A program made the translations under genes and the position numbers. DNA of 64,000 nt from Gnetum montanum (Eukaryota; Streptophyta; Gnetopsida; Gnetales; Gnetaceae), in the NCBI GenBank assembly GCA_015680685.1, contig MNCI01023331.1, forward strand, positions 62,699 through 126,698, given 5' to 3'. Under the pieces are notes generated by a model, which saw only the letters and a program-made list of their open reading frames with translations, searched no databases and was not told where the DNA came from. Below, piece by piece: positions 1 to 10,821 of the stretch; position 1 is the stretch's first letter; each line of letters opens with the position of its first letter.

Positions 1-317
1 CAAAATTTTATTTGTTACAAGTAGGTATTATAAGGACCGCATAGACTAGGCAGTTGAACAAAATAGGAAATTTTCAACAACTCACAGTACTTGGCAAAGT
101 TGGCGGAATCTCTTTAAAGTAAGTCATTTGTAGTTTACGCACAACGAAATCGTTACATTTCTCACAACCGCATGCCACAACAACACACACACATGCTCAC
201 ATTAACTACTGAGTTTATTTGGAGGTATCTGGGCCTTGGTGTTGCCAGAGACCAGCAGGCACCTAAATCCTGTTCGAGGACACTTGTTGGCGGTCACGTC
301 CCAAATAGTTGGCAACA
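1..317. mobile_element. Terminus of an unidentified inserted element (possible LTR end)
   Basis: The integrase-like reading of element A1 on the minus strand is readable up to about position 318 and then stops abruptly. The foreign sequence ends in GGCAACA on the plus strand, which reads TGTTGCC from the other side, as an LTR end would. No coding sequence, primer-binding site or second end is visible, so identity and orientation are unknown. A simple rearrangement breakpoint is equally possible. Confidence 0.3.
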
Positions 318-2110
318 GTTAGGTAATCAACAACAACAACAATATAAGCTTTTCCATTGGACATTGGTGTAATTGGCCCCATAAAATTAATTCCCCAAAT
401 GTCAAATGGTTCTAATGGTTGAATCCATTGTTATGGATCCTCCATTCTAGCAGTCATTCCCCCATCACCTTGACAGAGCTCACAAGATTGGATGAAATGA
501 TGAGCATCCCAAAATAATGTAGGCCAATAATATCCTACAAGCAAGATCTTGATGACCGTTCATCTCCTAGTGTAATGACTCCCACAAGGATCTCATGAGC
601 ATCTGGGAGAACTTGCAGTTGATCTATATTGGGAACACACCATCAAAACAAACCATCGAGACACACTTTGTAAAGATGCCCATTGATCTCCATAAAGTAC
701 TTGGCTCAATGAAGAAACTATTGTTTCTTCTTAAGGTTTAACTCTTGAAGTGTTTGTTGGGTAAGGAGATAGGTAAAAATGCTACTATACCAGTTTGTCT
801 CCATGGGTGATTGATTATTCACTACACTAGAAAAGAGGAATTCATCAAAGAAATGATTAGAAATTGAATACTCATCCTCTTTGTTGTCCCATCACAACAA
901 AGATAAATGATCAGCAACTACGTTCTCGGTGTCCTTGCGATTGATCATTGTTAAATCAAAATATTATAAGATTACAAGCCATCATATGATACGAGGGCTT
1001 ACCATTGGCTCATTCATGAGGAACTAGATTGCACTATGATCTGTATGTATATATACTTTATATCCCAATACATAGTGTCTAAAATTTTCTAGTGCAAACA
1101 CTACAATCATTAATTCTTTCTCTGTGGTAGTGTAGTTAAGTTGTGCACTAGTGATACTTATACTTGCATAGTGGATATAATAAGGATGCTTCTAGTCATC
1201 TAACTTTGTAAGTATGGCTCCTAAAGCATAGTTGAAGACATCAGTCATGATATGGAATGGTTTGGACTAGTTAGAAGCTTCTGGAATGGGTATTTCTACT
1301 AACTTCTACTTCAGAGTTTGGAAAGCTAATTCGCATTCCCTAATATACTTGAATGGTACATCCTTTTTTGTTAATTCCACCAATGGTTTGTCAACCTTTG
1401 AAAAGTTCTCAATAAATCTCCTATGGTAGCCAGTATGTCCAAGGAATGACCAAATATCTTTGACAGTTTCTGGTTGATGGGTAATTCCTTGGATAATTTT
1501 GATTTTCTTGGGGTCTACCTCTATCCTTATGTGTGAGATTTTGTGCCCTAGTACTACCTCTTCTTGGACCATCAAATGGCTTTTCTACTAGTTGAGCCTC
1601 AAATTGATTTCTACACATCTTTTTAACACTTGCTTCAACCTGTCCAAGGCTTGATCAAATTTTTTTCCATAAGTGGAGAATTCATCCATAAAGACCTCCA
1701 TGCCATTCCCTATCTACTATTGGAATGTTGTAGGGGCATTGCACAAGCCAAATGGCATTTTTTTGTATGCGAATGTTACCTAAGGATTGGTGAATGTAGC
1801 CTTGGCTTGGTCTCTTAGGGCTATTTGTATTTGGTTATATTCACTATATCCATCCAAAAAACTATAATAGCGATGCCCTACGATGGTGTCTAAGACTTGG
1901 TTTACAAATGAAAATGGAAAGTGATCTTTGAATGTTGCCATATTTAGTAGCCTAAAATCTATGCACACCCTGCATTTGCCTTCCTTTTTAGGCACAATAA
2001 CTAAGGGGATAACCCATTGACTATCAGCAATGGGATATATGAACCTAGCCTTGAGAAGCTGTTCAATTTCTTCCTTAACTACTTGCTTTAGCTTAGGGTT
2101 CAATCGCCTC
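318..2110 (-). pseudogene. A1 pol remnant: reverse transcriptase, RNase H, start of integrase
   Basis: The frame at 2103-1780 carries RT signatures (VPKKEGKCRVCIDFR, then a FLDGYSEYNQI block). The frame at 1575-1306 continues with the RT thumb and connection (VVLGHKISHIRIEVDP, FLGHTGYHRRFIENF). RNase H-like sequence follows down to about 700. From about 420 to 320 there is integrase core sequence around the first catalytic Asp (a GINFMGPI-like stretch, then VVVDYLT). Stops and frameshifts separate the pieces. In a live element this polyprotein copies the RNA genome and integrates the DNA. This copy cannot. Confidence 0.8.
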
Positions 2111-2249
2111 TACAGTTGTCTTCAAGGCTTCATGGAGGGGTTAGTGTAAATTCTATGTTGGCATATCCTAGGATCTATTCTAGTTAATTTGGGATATGAC
2201 TAAGTGAAAGCTTCTAACCATTTATTTATTACCTTCAGAAGTTCTTTTT

Positions 2250-5200
2250 TCTATTGAGAAGTAAGCTTAGTGTTGATAATTATTGGTTTTTCGTTTTTAA
2301 GGAACGTGTATTCCATACTGGTGGACAATGGTTTTAGCTTAAGGGGCTTTTGCTTAAATTTCTTAGGGATTTCTAACTTCCCCCAGTTGATATTTTCAAG
2401 GTTAAGACTTGGAAGTTGGTGGTGGACTTGCTCTAATGCATCTATGCTATCGATGTAAGCACAAGTCAAACCCTTAGTTGGTTCCATGCATATGAGTGAA
2501 TTGCTTTCTTGATTAGCTATTAGCCACTAGGTGTCTTCCTATATTCTAGCTGCTACATCTAGGCATCTTTGTATGTTAATCACTTGTACACACTGATTGC
2601 ATGTAGACAATGCTAAACTTTGCACAAACCATGACCTCTGCACACAATTACACCGTATGTCACTGCATACGATGCATAGAAGTTTCTTCTTCTCGATCTT
2701 TCCAAATATATTTTCCTTTGATATTTTTATGGAAACATTGTAGAATCCTAGGTGTGCGTTGATGGTGCTTAGTCATGCTCTTTCCATTATGATTGGGAAG
2801 TCTCCCTTACCATTGTTTACTTGAATCACTAAGAAGTCAGCTGGGTATAACCACCCACAAATAGTGGTAACAATGTCCTCCACTAGTCCCAATGGGATAG
2901 TGATGGACTAGTTGCCCAACTCTAGACAGATGTTGCTCTTTTTCAATGGAGTCAGGTTCTAGGCCTTGTAAATTTATTGAGAAATCAAGATGACACTGGA
3001 ACTTGAATAAAAAAGAGCCTTGCATGACACATTTCCAACAATTTTTAAGTATATCAAAGGACTTCCAAGATCAAAGAATTTCCTGGAAAGGTGACAAAAT
3101 TTGATCCAATCGGTGACAACATGTGTTAGCATGACCATATGCCTTGAGTGCAGTGGTTGAGTTGAAGGAGGCTCCGAAGTTTTGATTGATACTAAGGTTT
3201 CTAAGGAATCAGCCACTTGTGATTGCAAGGGCTTGATTGGTTTGTTCGTTTTAAAGAAAGGTATTTTCTTCATGTGATTGTTGAAACCAATAGTAGGTTG
3301 AGAGTTAACAGCCCTTGTGGCATTACGTTGCTACAGTTGGGTAGGGATTTGACCCTGCATAGTTGGAGCAGGTGGTAGTGGAACTATTTGTGAAAGAGAT
3401 GTGGCTGAATGAGAAGGTTGATATGCTTGTAGAATATCACCCCTAGAAGAGGGAGTCCCATAATACTCATATGCTTGGTAGTGAGGTTGAGAAGTGATGT
3501 GACCAATAGAGTCACGTGGGGAGATTGGCTGCTGCATGTAATATCCATACGGGTTAGGTTACTAGTAAGGATATTGTTGCCTTGGTGGTGGCATTCCCCA
3601 TGATTGTGAGTGCTACCATTGTTGATATTGCTTAATTGGTTGTGATGGAGTTCCATTGGGATAATATATTAAGGGTTGATGAAACTACCTTGGGTTACCT
3701 TGAGGATAAGTTAACCCTTGGGGTGTTTGCCTTTTGTTTAATCATGGGTTGTATGCATACATCCCATACTTCTGCAAATGTGAGATTATAGGGCAAAATC
3801 CCTTAGGATAGTCATATTGACATATCTCACATCCACTATCATTGTCTTTTTCCAAATCCACAACCTTTTCAATGATGGAAACTTTGCCCTTACCCTTGCT
3901 ATGTGCATGTTTAGCTTCTCTCTTTTTTCTTTTTTCGCGATCACTATCTTGCTCTCTAGACTCCTCTACTATTTTAAGAATATTTTGAAATTTATTACCT
4001 AGAAAATTCCACATTTGATCTACCTTTGTCGAAACTTCTTATGTCATCTTTTGGATAGGCAAAGTTTTCCTGTTCACCATCTCTTCGAGTGGTGACTCTT
4101 CTTCATCCTTACAAAATCTTACTCCCCTCTTCTGAACGGAAGGATCTTAATTATACTCTTCCACACTTTCTCTCTTCTATAGCTCATCTTCTTCCTTAGC
4201 AACTTTCTCTATTAGTCTTTGAATTTGATGGGACCTAAGCTCGAATAGTCTTCCTTGGTCATAAGTCCCAAGGGTTCTTCTTGTTTCATGCCTAAGCCCA
4301 TCCATGAGATGGCATAGTTTATCCCTTTGCAAATAACCATGGCTAGGATAATGATGTAATAGTGTATGGTATTGGCCCATGGCAACATCTAAGGGTTCAT
4401 GTCCTCCTTGTTTCTAGCCTTGGATTTGCTTTCGCAAGTTAGACACTCGGGAGTACGTTTGGTACTTATTATTAAATAGTTCCAACATAGTACTCCACCT
4501 ATGAATGGATTTCAGTTCTAAAAATCAGTACCAACTTTTTGCTTCTTTAACTAATGTTCATGGGTACAACTTAAGTTTTTTCCATTTTTTCTCTATGTTC
4601 TATAAGGCACACACATCATGGAATGCTTGTAAATGATTATGAGGATCAACATTGTATCCCCCTTCAAATCGTGGGATTTTGTTCATATATAATCTCTTGA
4701 TCGTACTATCTTTCTGATGTCTTGTTGGAATTCTAATAGACTCAGTTATGTCTAACATAATTTAAGTAGTGAGTAGGGGTTTATCATGATCATCTCATCC
4801 ATGACGTCTATGATGCCTACATTGTTCCCCACGCTCCCTTCTTCTATGTCGTGACTCTCTAGAGTGCCCTCATTCCCTTTCCTGGCTATTTTGTCTATGA
4901 CTTTCACTTTGCCTACCTTTATCCCCATGATCTTTTTCTTTCTGACCACATCTAGATATTAAAGGAGAGGATGAAGGAGATGATGAGGGTGAAGAAGAAA
5001 GAGAATCGTCACCATTACGATGTTTGCTACCTTTTGTTTTGCAGTCCCAACCATAATCACGATTATGATCAGAATGTCCACCTTTATCATGAGTTCATGT
5101 CCCTTTCTTAAACCCTTTGTGCCCATGGGTATTAGAACCTAGGTTATGAATAGTGGAATGAAGATTCTGATACACAACCCCTTAGCCAAAGTCAAGGGGA

Positions 5201-5570
5201 GGAACACTGTTATGTGGACGACTACTTGAGGTAGGTTCACCACCCTCATTTTTGCTTAAGACATGTGGGGCATCTTGGGATCACTTACCCTTCACAGACT
5301 TATGATGTTTCTCCTATTGCAAGTTCCTTTAACATTGTGCCTTTGTGGGATGGTATTCTCTCTAGTCATGGTCTTACAAAACATATTTTGTGTGTAAGTG
5401 CAGCATGCCAATTCGTATGAGAGCATGAAGAAGCATGCTTAGGACTGAATTATCGAGAGGTAACACTATGTTACCTTCCAAGTCTCGCCAATGCAGTTGT
5501 TCATATTGATAGAGGATAAAGGTAAAGTCTAGTATATACTCATCAGGATTAATATATATCATTCAAACTT
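2250..5570 (-). pseudogene. A1 gag and protease remnant
   Basis: This lies upstream of RT on the minus strand. 2487-2251 and 3273-2837 match the protease and connector region of A2 (18299-18979 and 19081-19320). 4014-3742 encodes a charged segment followed by a Cys/His cluster (CEICQYDYPKGFCP), a nucleocapsid-like zinc-knuckle variant shared with A2. 4380-4177 and 4949-4752 match A2 gag pieces. 5562-5374 matches the start of A2 gag near 16000. Many stops interrupt the frame. Domain names come from position and from similarity to A2; the capsid fold itself is inferred. Confidence 0.7.
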
Positions 5571-5786
5571 GTTGAGGGACTGACGAATCAACATCATGTG
5601 TATTATGCCATTGACTATTTCCTATTTCAGACCTAGGCAGTAAGACACTTTTGTATGAAGAAGGAGACATACTTGTCTATTCGGTGTATGATGTATTCTT
5701 GTTTATTATGTTCTCAACCAACCCTAAGGGTTTGTTCCAATGATGTGAATGATTTTCTATGTTCTAGTTAGCACACAGAAAACTAA

Positions 5787-5805
5787 GTCCCCAGCAATGA
5801 TTCCA
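5787..5805 (-). other. A1 primer-binding site (degenerate tRNA-Asp type)
   Basis: On the minus strand this reads TGGAATCATTGCTGGGGAC. It resembles the plant tRNA-Asp primer site TGGCGCCGTTGCCGGGGAC with several CpG-type losses. It starts one base inside the LTR edge at 5807. Confidence 0.7.
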
Positions 5806-5806
5806 A

Positions 5807-6730
5807 TGATGAGTGGTGAGGTGCCCCTACGCTCAACCATATGAATCATGATCTGGTCAAATTCTAAGGACTAAGTGCCTATGTGCCTTTGTGTAACAAG
5901 AATGGGTTGGTTGATCATTATCTTCCCAAGCTTACTTGTATGTCATGATTATATGGTTAAGTAAGCTTGAGGCATATGATTTTTATAGCTTTTATGTTTT
6001 TATGTCCTGTGCTAATAAGGGAGGATAGAGATAACTAAGTGACTAATTTAACTTAACTATTGATTAACTAGGCTTTAACTAATTTGAACACCAATATTCA
6101 TTCTCACTTGCTTTACACATCTTGAACTAGTGCAACACTACCAGGATTACGAAACGGTAATTGTTATTAGGTTACCAAGTGTTACACGCATGCTCGAAGT
6201 GATCGTATTGAGTGTAATTTAATGATTTTCTTAATTGATCAAAATAAATTGCTATGCTAATAACAGAAATGTAAAGTGAATAAAATAAATAAATGCATAA
6301 GAAAATAAAATAAAATAAATGTGTATGAAAATAAATCTCAAGTGTTGCAAGGATGAATCCAAGAGCTTGTCTTTATTGCCGTTCACAAGGTGTGCCCAGG
6401 TACACATTGCTCGAATAAAGATTCATCCACACTTTGACCTCTTACTATGGGCACTTGGAAAATACTTTAACTTTCAAATAGACTACAAGAGTTTTGCTAC
6501 TTTTTTTCTACAAGACTTATTTTTTTGAATTACTCCCTATTGTGCACCTGGGCACTATATTTATAGGCCCAAGAGTAACTTGGGAATAACCGATCTAATA
6601 ATAACCACTCTAATAATTAGAGTAACCACTCTAATAATTAGAGTAACTACTCTAATAATAACCACTCTAATAATTAGAGTAACCACTCTAATAATAACCA
6701 ATCTAATTATTAGAGTAACTGCTCTCATCA
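5807..6730 (-). repeat. A1 5' LTR
   Basis: The LTR has TGATGA...TCATCA inverted termini on both edges, the same as the A2 5' LTR. It holds a TATAAATA-type promoter (opposite strand, about 6555-6565). It also holds a short array of the imperfect palindrome ACTCTAATAATTAGAGT (about 6595-6725). At about 924 bp it is shorter than the 1166-bp A2 LTR, mainly because the palindrome array has fewer units. The 6319-6528 frame is LTR sequence, not a gene. Confidence 0.8.
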
Positions 6731-7295
6731 ATAGGGAAATCTTCTTATTTTATTTACATACTTACATTGCATATATATTTTTAGGCTGTGTTAGCTTCAA
6801 ATTCCCTCTCATCACTTGGAAATTCATCCAATGCAATGGTCCACATTATTGATACTAATAATGTAAATAATCAAGAAGAAATGCATGTTGGTGTTTGCAC
6901 ATACTCAAGTTGGTACATAATTTAATTCAATTTTTATTTTAAATTTTGAAACATTTTTTGCATGACATTATAAATGCATCTATGCCTATTAATCAAACAA
7001 CATTTTTTCTAGAAATCACACATGAAGAAGTACAAAAATTGCAAGAAGATCAAGAACAACCACATTATAGTGAGAGTGAGCGCCTAAAGAGGAAATGTCA
7101 ATAAGAGAAAAATTCATTTCATTGAATTAATGAAGCTATAGATGTTGCTAGTGCACCTACAATGGAAATGCCTTCTTTAGAACCTATTCAGTCTTTCCCA
7201 AGATTGCAAAAGGCAAGTATAGAAATTTCTCATTTTGGTTGAGAGGACAACAAATCTGGCATGATGGGGGAATGGGAAAAATGTATTTTGTTACC

Positions 7296-7660
7296 CTCCA
7301 CATCACGTGCCACATGTAGGGGAGCCAAAGAGTCACTATAGGGGAGTTGAATCTCTATTTGATTGATGCCACCAATCCTTCGGCTGCTCATTTGTCTCTT
7401 CATATTTTCTCACATGCATGCATCATGTGCAGGGGAGCCAAAGAGTCACTGCAAGGAAGTTGAATCTCTATTCAATTGATGCCCCTGAACTCTAGGCTTC
7501 CCATTTGTCTCTTTGTATTCTCTCACATGCATGCACCACATGTAGGAAAGCCAAAGAGTCACTGTAAGGGAGCCAGATCTCTATTCGATTCAGGCCCCCA
7601 ACCCATGGACTCCCCATTCATCTCTTTGTGTTCCCTCACATGCGGGCCCCAACGTGGGTA
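7296..7660 (+). repeat. 114-bp minisatellite, about three units
   Basis: Units recur every 113-115 bp. Each contains CACATGTAGGGGAGCCAAAG, then AGAGTCACT, GTTGAATCTCTATT and CATTTGTCTCTTCATATT-like blocks. Relatives lie at about 8005-8245, 14155-14450, 26290-26700 and 27085-27330. Frames through it are accidental. Confidence 0.8.
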
Positions 7661-7845
7661 ATAATGAATTTTTATTACTATAAATGATGGGTAATACTGA
7701 ATAGTTATTATTATTATAAATGGTGACGATTAAAATTATAGTAATAATGAATATTTATTATTAATAAAAATGGTGATGGTTACGATCATGATGATGGTTA
7801 AGGTGATGACGATTATGGTGTGATGTAGTATTTATAGATATTGAA
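7661..7845 (+). repeat. AT-rich simple repeat (TAATAATGAA / GATGATGGT)
   Basis: Low-complexity runs of ATTATTATTATAAATGGTGAT followed by GATGGTTAAGGTGATGA. The sequence TGGTGATGGTTAC near 7772 is the uninterrupted version of the site where A2 inserted (14610/25273). Confidence 0.7.
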
Positions 7846-8004
7846 CTTAAGCATTTTGTTACAAGATTAAGAGGTGCAATATTGGAATTCGTGTATTTTC
7901 AAAAACATTGATCCTACTACTATTAGTCCCAATAGAGAAGGCAAAGAACACTCTGTTCAAGATTAGCAACAACAATCATCAACTGCAATAAGTAATGCAA
8001 TTTC

Positions 8005-8245
8005 CTCATGCGCATGCATCATGTGCAGTGGAGCCAAAGAGTCACTACAAGAAAGTTGAATCTCTATTCAATTGATGCCCTTGATCCCTAGGCTTCCCAT
8101 TTTTCTCTTCATATTCTCTTACATGCATGCACCACATGTAGGGAAGCCAAAGAGGCACTGTAGGGGAGCCAAATCTCTATTTGATTGATGTTGCCAACCC
8201 CTGGGCTACCCATTTGTCTCTTTGTATTACCTCGCATGTAGACCC
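8005..8245 (+). repeat. 114-bp minisatellite, about two units
   Basis: Same unit as 7296-7660 (GTGGAGCCAAAGAGTCACT and AGGGAAGCCAAAGAGGCACT cores). It is followed by the TAATAATGAA-rich tail to about 8400. Confidence 0.75.
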
Positions 8246-8412
8246 TGATGTGGGTAATAATGAACATTTATTATTATAAATGATAGGTAATATTGAATAG
8301 TTATTATTATTATAAATGGTGATGATTACGATTATAGTAATAATGAATATTTTTCATTATAAATAGTGGATAATAATGAAGATGTAGGTAATTTATTATG
8401 AATAAAAATAAT

Positions 8413-8481
8413 GGGTTTAGGGTTCAGGGTTTATGATCTAGGGTTCAAGGCTTAGGGTTTAAGGTTTAGGGTTCAGGGTTT
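8413..8481 (+). repeat. Degenerate plant-telomere-like tract
   Basis: A run of GGGTTTA, GGGTTCA and AGGGTTT variants of the plant telomere heptamer. It recurs at 27567-27619 in the same context, so it is an old interstitial tract copied with the block. Confidence 0.7.
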
Positions 8482-8611
8482 GTAATTTTTACTATGTACA
8501 ACATTGCCATCTAATCAAAAACTGCAATTATCCTTAGCATGTGATTAAAAACAATCAATAGATAATGTAATATTGTGATGATTTTATTGATATGATTTTG
8601 GTGTGTAAACA

Positions 8612-9122
8612 TGCACGACCACTTATGCTTGAGTCTCTAAGATCTACCTAGCTAGAAGAAGAACTGGTTGATCCTAAATTAAATGGTGAATGTGATAAGA
8701 ATGAGATGATGAGGGTAATTGCTTGTGCTGATTTAGTAGTAAGAATTTCTACTAATAAACATCCCCACATTGGACAGGTAGCTTTCATTCCTATTTTTCC
8801 ATGTTTGTGTTTATTGTCTTGTATATGCCATTACTTCAAATGATGCATAATGTGGCCTTTGTAGATTGTTCCTATATTAGAAGGGGATGTATCGCTCATA
8901 GATCTTCAAAATAGAGATAAGCTTGGACATAACATCATGTATTCATATGGAAGTTCTAATTATGACATTGGGCAATATAGAGAAGTGAAAAACGTTAGAA
9001 GGGTCGCCCTTGGAACACATGATTATACTGGACATACTAGTGAATTTAGTGAAGTAAGTGATTATGGGCACAACCCATCTACATCTAGCAGTGATAATAT
9101 CCATGAAAGAGATTTGTCCTAA
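8612..9122 (+). pseudogene. PERK-type receptor kinase, 3' end fragment (copy 1)
   Basis: Two exon-like pieces are joined by an 87-nt intron (8778-8864, GT...TTTGTAG, phase 0). The first encodes the end of a protein kinase domain: ARPLMLES, then EEELVDPKLNGECDKNEM and RVIACADLVVRIS, with HPHIGQ at the splice. The second begins IVPILEGDVS and runs into the typical PERK tail: YGSSNYDIGQY, RRVALGTHDYTGHTSE and DYGHNPSTSSSDN, ending at TAA 9120-9122. These patterns match the C-termini of proline-rich extensin-like receptor kinases as I know them. One TAG interrupts the first piece. The extracellular, membrane and catalytic parts are absent, so it is a non-functional fragment. Confidence 0.75.
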
Positions 9123-10821
9123 AAAAATGGATCTAGTCACCAAAGAGCTTATTATTCAAGATCCTCATCTTAAATTTTATATATTTTCTATTGTTTGGTT
9201 CTTGGATGCTATTTGATATATGTCATTAACACCATTCTTTATAAGTTGCCTTGTTTTTTGTTGGTTATGAACATTCAATCTATATATTATTTTATTTCAA
9301 ATAGCTATTTCTTAGCTACATTTGGGAATACTTTTTGTTAATATCGAAATTTATTCTTCATTGACATAACATAAAGATTTCTTCTTGAAGAGGCGCAAAC
9401 CAGATCACCTATGGTTGATTTTCAGTCTACCTTATAGTTGCAACTGGATTCTCTAATCTATTATATACTGACACACTTGAATTTGGTAATAGGTGTGTAT
9501 CTTGTGCTCTATGGGGTGACATTCAGTCATAAGGGAAGATGTAGAAGCACTAGGAGATATTATTTTCATACATGAATCTTGCCAGCATGGAATATTAATT
9601 TGGTGTGTTGCTTGAATTTTTGTATCAACTATCACTTAAGTAATGGAAAATTTTATTTCATTTTATATTTGTTAGTTTTAGAAATTTTATTTGTATCTAA
9701 AACATTAATTTTATGTGTATTGGATAGTTATAGCATGTTCATAAATTGATTGTAGAATACTCTCTAGCTTTCAAAAGATAATTATCTTGGTATAAGCTTA
9801 GGGACCATCGCTTATCTCAGAGATGAGTGACGATAAGTGCTTGTTATCCAATGTTGCTTCCACATTAGGGTTCTAAATAATGATCCCTTTTTCTATTTTG
9901 TTGTAAGATTCTATGTAGGAATCCAAAATGATTGTAAACATGGTGTATGGGTGGAAAATTTTAGAACTTTGTAAATAATTATTTTAGAGAAATATGGTAG
10001 ATTTAAATTTCTTTGCATTCTATTAGTTCAAGCTTAGGTGTAGGAACTCTATGTGATCAAGCTCTTATATTAATTTTTTTTTACTATTTTTGAATATAGC
10101 ATTGTAGAGGCATGGCATTAGCACACACGAGCTTTCTTGTAAAGGTTAATAAAAAACATGATGTGTAACCCTCCAATTCATAGCTGTAATAATTGCAATA
10201 ATAAAAATCATCAGTTGTTTCACATAAAACAGTTTTCTTTATACATTATCAAAGAAATTCTGTTAATGTGCAATTAGCCAATGAAGCAACTAGATTAAAT
10301 GTTATAGAAAAATTAGGTTACAAGGAAAGAAAGACAAATTTGGCAAAATACTCAACATGTTCTACCTTCAAAAGCTCCATAGCTTCCCAAGCTATTGCGC
10401 AAATAGCTTTAATTTGTGATCACATTAAAAGCAAGATTATCCATGGTAATAGCTTGGCATTTGACAAAATACTTAAGATGTTTAAGCTATTTTCGATGCA
10501 ACTTTAATATGTAATTACATTAAAATTGTGTCTTGTTAAATGACAACTGGCTCAAAAGAAAAAGAAAAATCTAAAAAAGATTGCACACTTATCAGGAGTC
10601 TACAAATCTCTGTATTGCATAAATTTTACAACTTTATGTAGGTTTTCTTTTTGGAATGTAGCAACATTCTCAAGATACATTCAGTTCTAATTATGGCATA
10701 CATATCCAAGAGCTCTTAATCAAACATTCTATTGCAACAATAACTTGAAAATTATCAAGAAGCTCCTTAAGCATACCAATGTTGAAGTGAACAAGAACAC
10801 AAATTGCTATGAATAAAAAAT
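9123..10821. other. No gene recognised
   Basis: AT-rich sequence. To about 9340 it matches the PERK 3' flank of the other E copy. The rest shows only short accidental frames, including 10268-10507. No RNA gene or mobile element end was seen. Confidence 0.5.

Larger units (their letters stand above)
318..6730 (-). mobile_element. Element A1: Athila-like Ty3/gypsy LTR retrotransposon, incomplete and decayed
   Basis: On the minus strand, from high to low coordinates, come an LTR, a tRNA-Asp-type primer-binding site, gag, protease, reverse transcriptase, RNase H and the start of integrase. The order PR-RT-RH-IN identifies Ty3/gypsy. The RT wording and the tRNA-Asp-like primer site fit the Athila lineage. 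The frames carry many stops and shifts, so the copy is dead. It is cut at 317/318 inside integrase, and its 3' LTR is not in the window. Element A2 is the same family on the plus strand. A1 lies inside the E1 repeat block: its outer LTR edge at 6730 abuts sequence that is continuous in the second E block near 25723. Confidence 0.85.
6731..9340. repeat. Block E1: low-copy repeat with minisatellites, telomere-like DNA and a PERK fragment
   Basis: This sequence is repeated, in the same order, at about 25723-28469. The order is an AT-rich region with a short coding-like fragment (about 6990-7220), a 114-bp minisatellite, TAATAATGAA-rich DNA, a fragment around 7840-8000, a second minisatellite, telomere-like DNA and a PERK 3' end. 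A1 is inserted at its left edge. The block is probably a duplicated host segment rather than an autonomous transposon, since no termini or transposase are visible. Confidence 0.7.
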
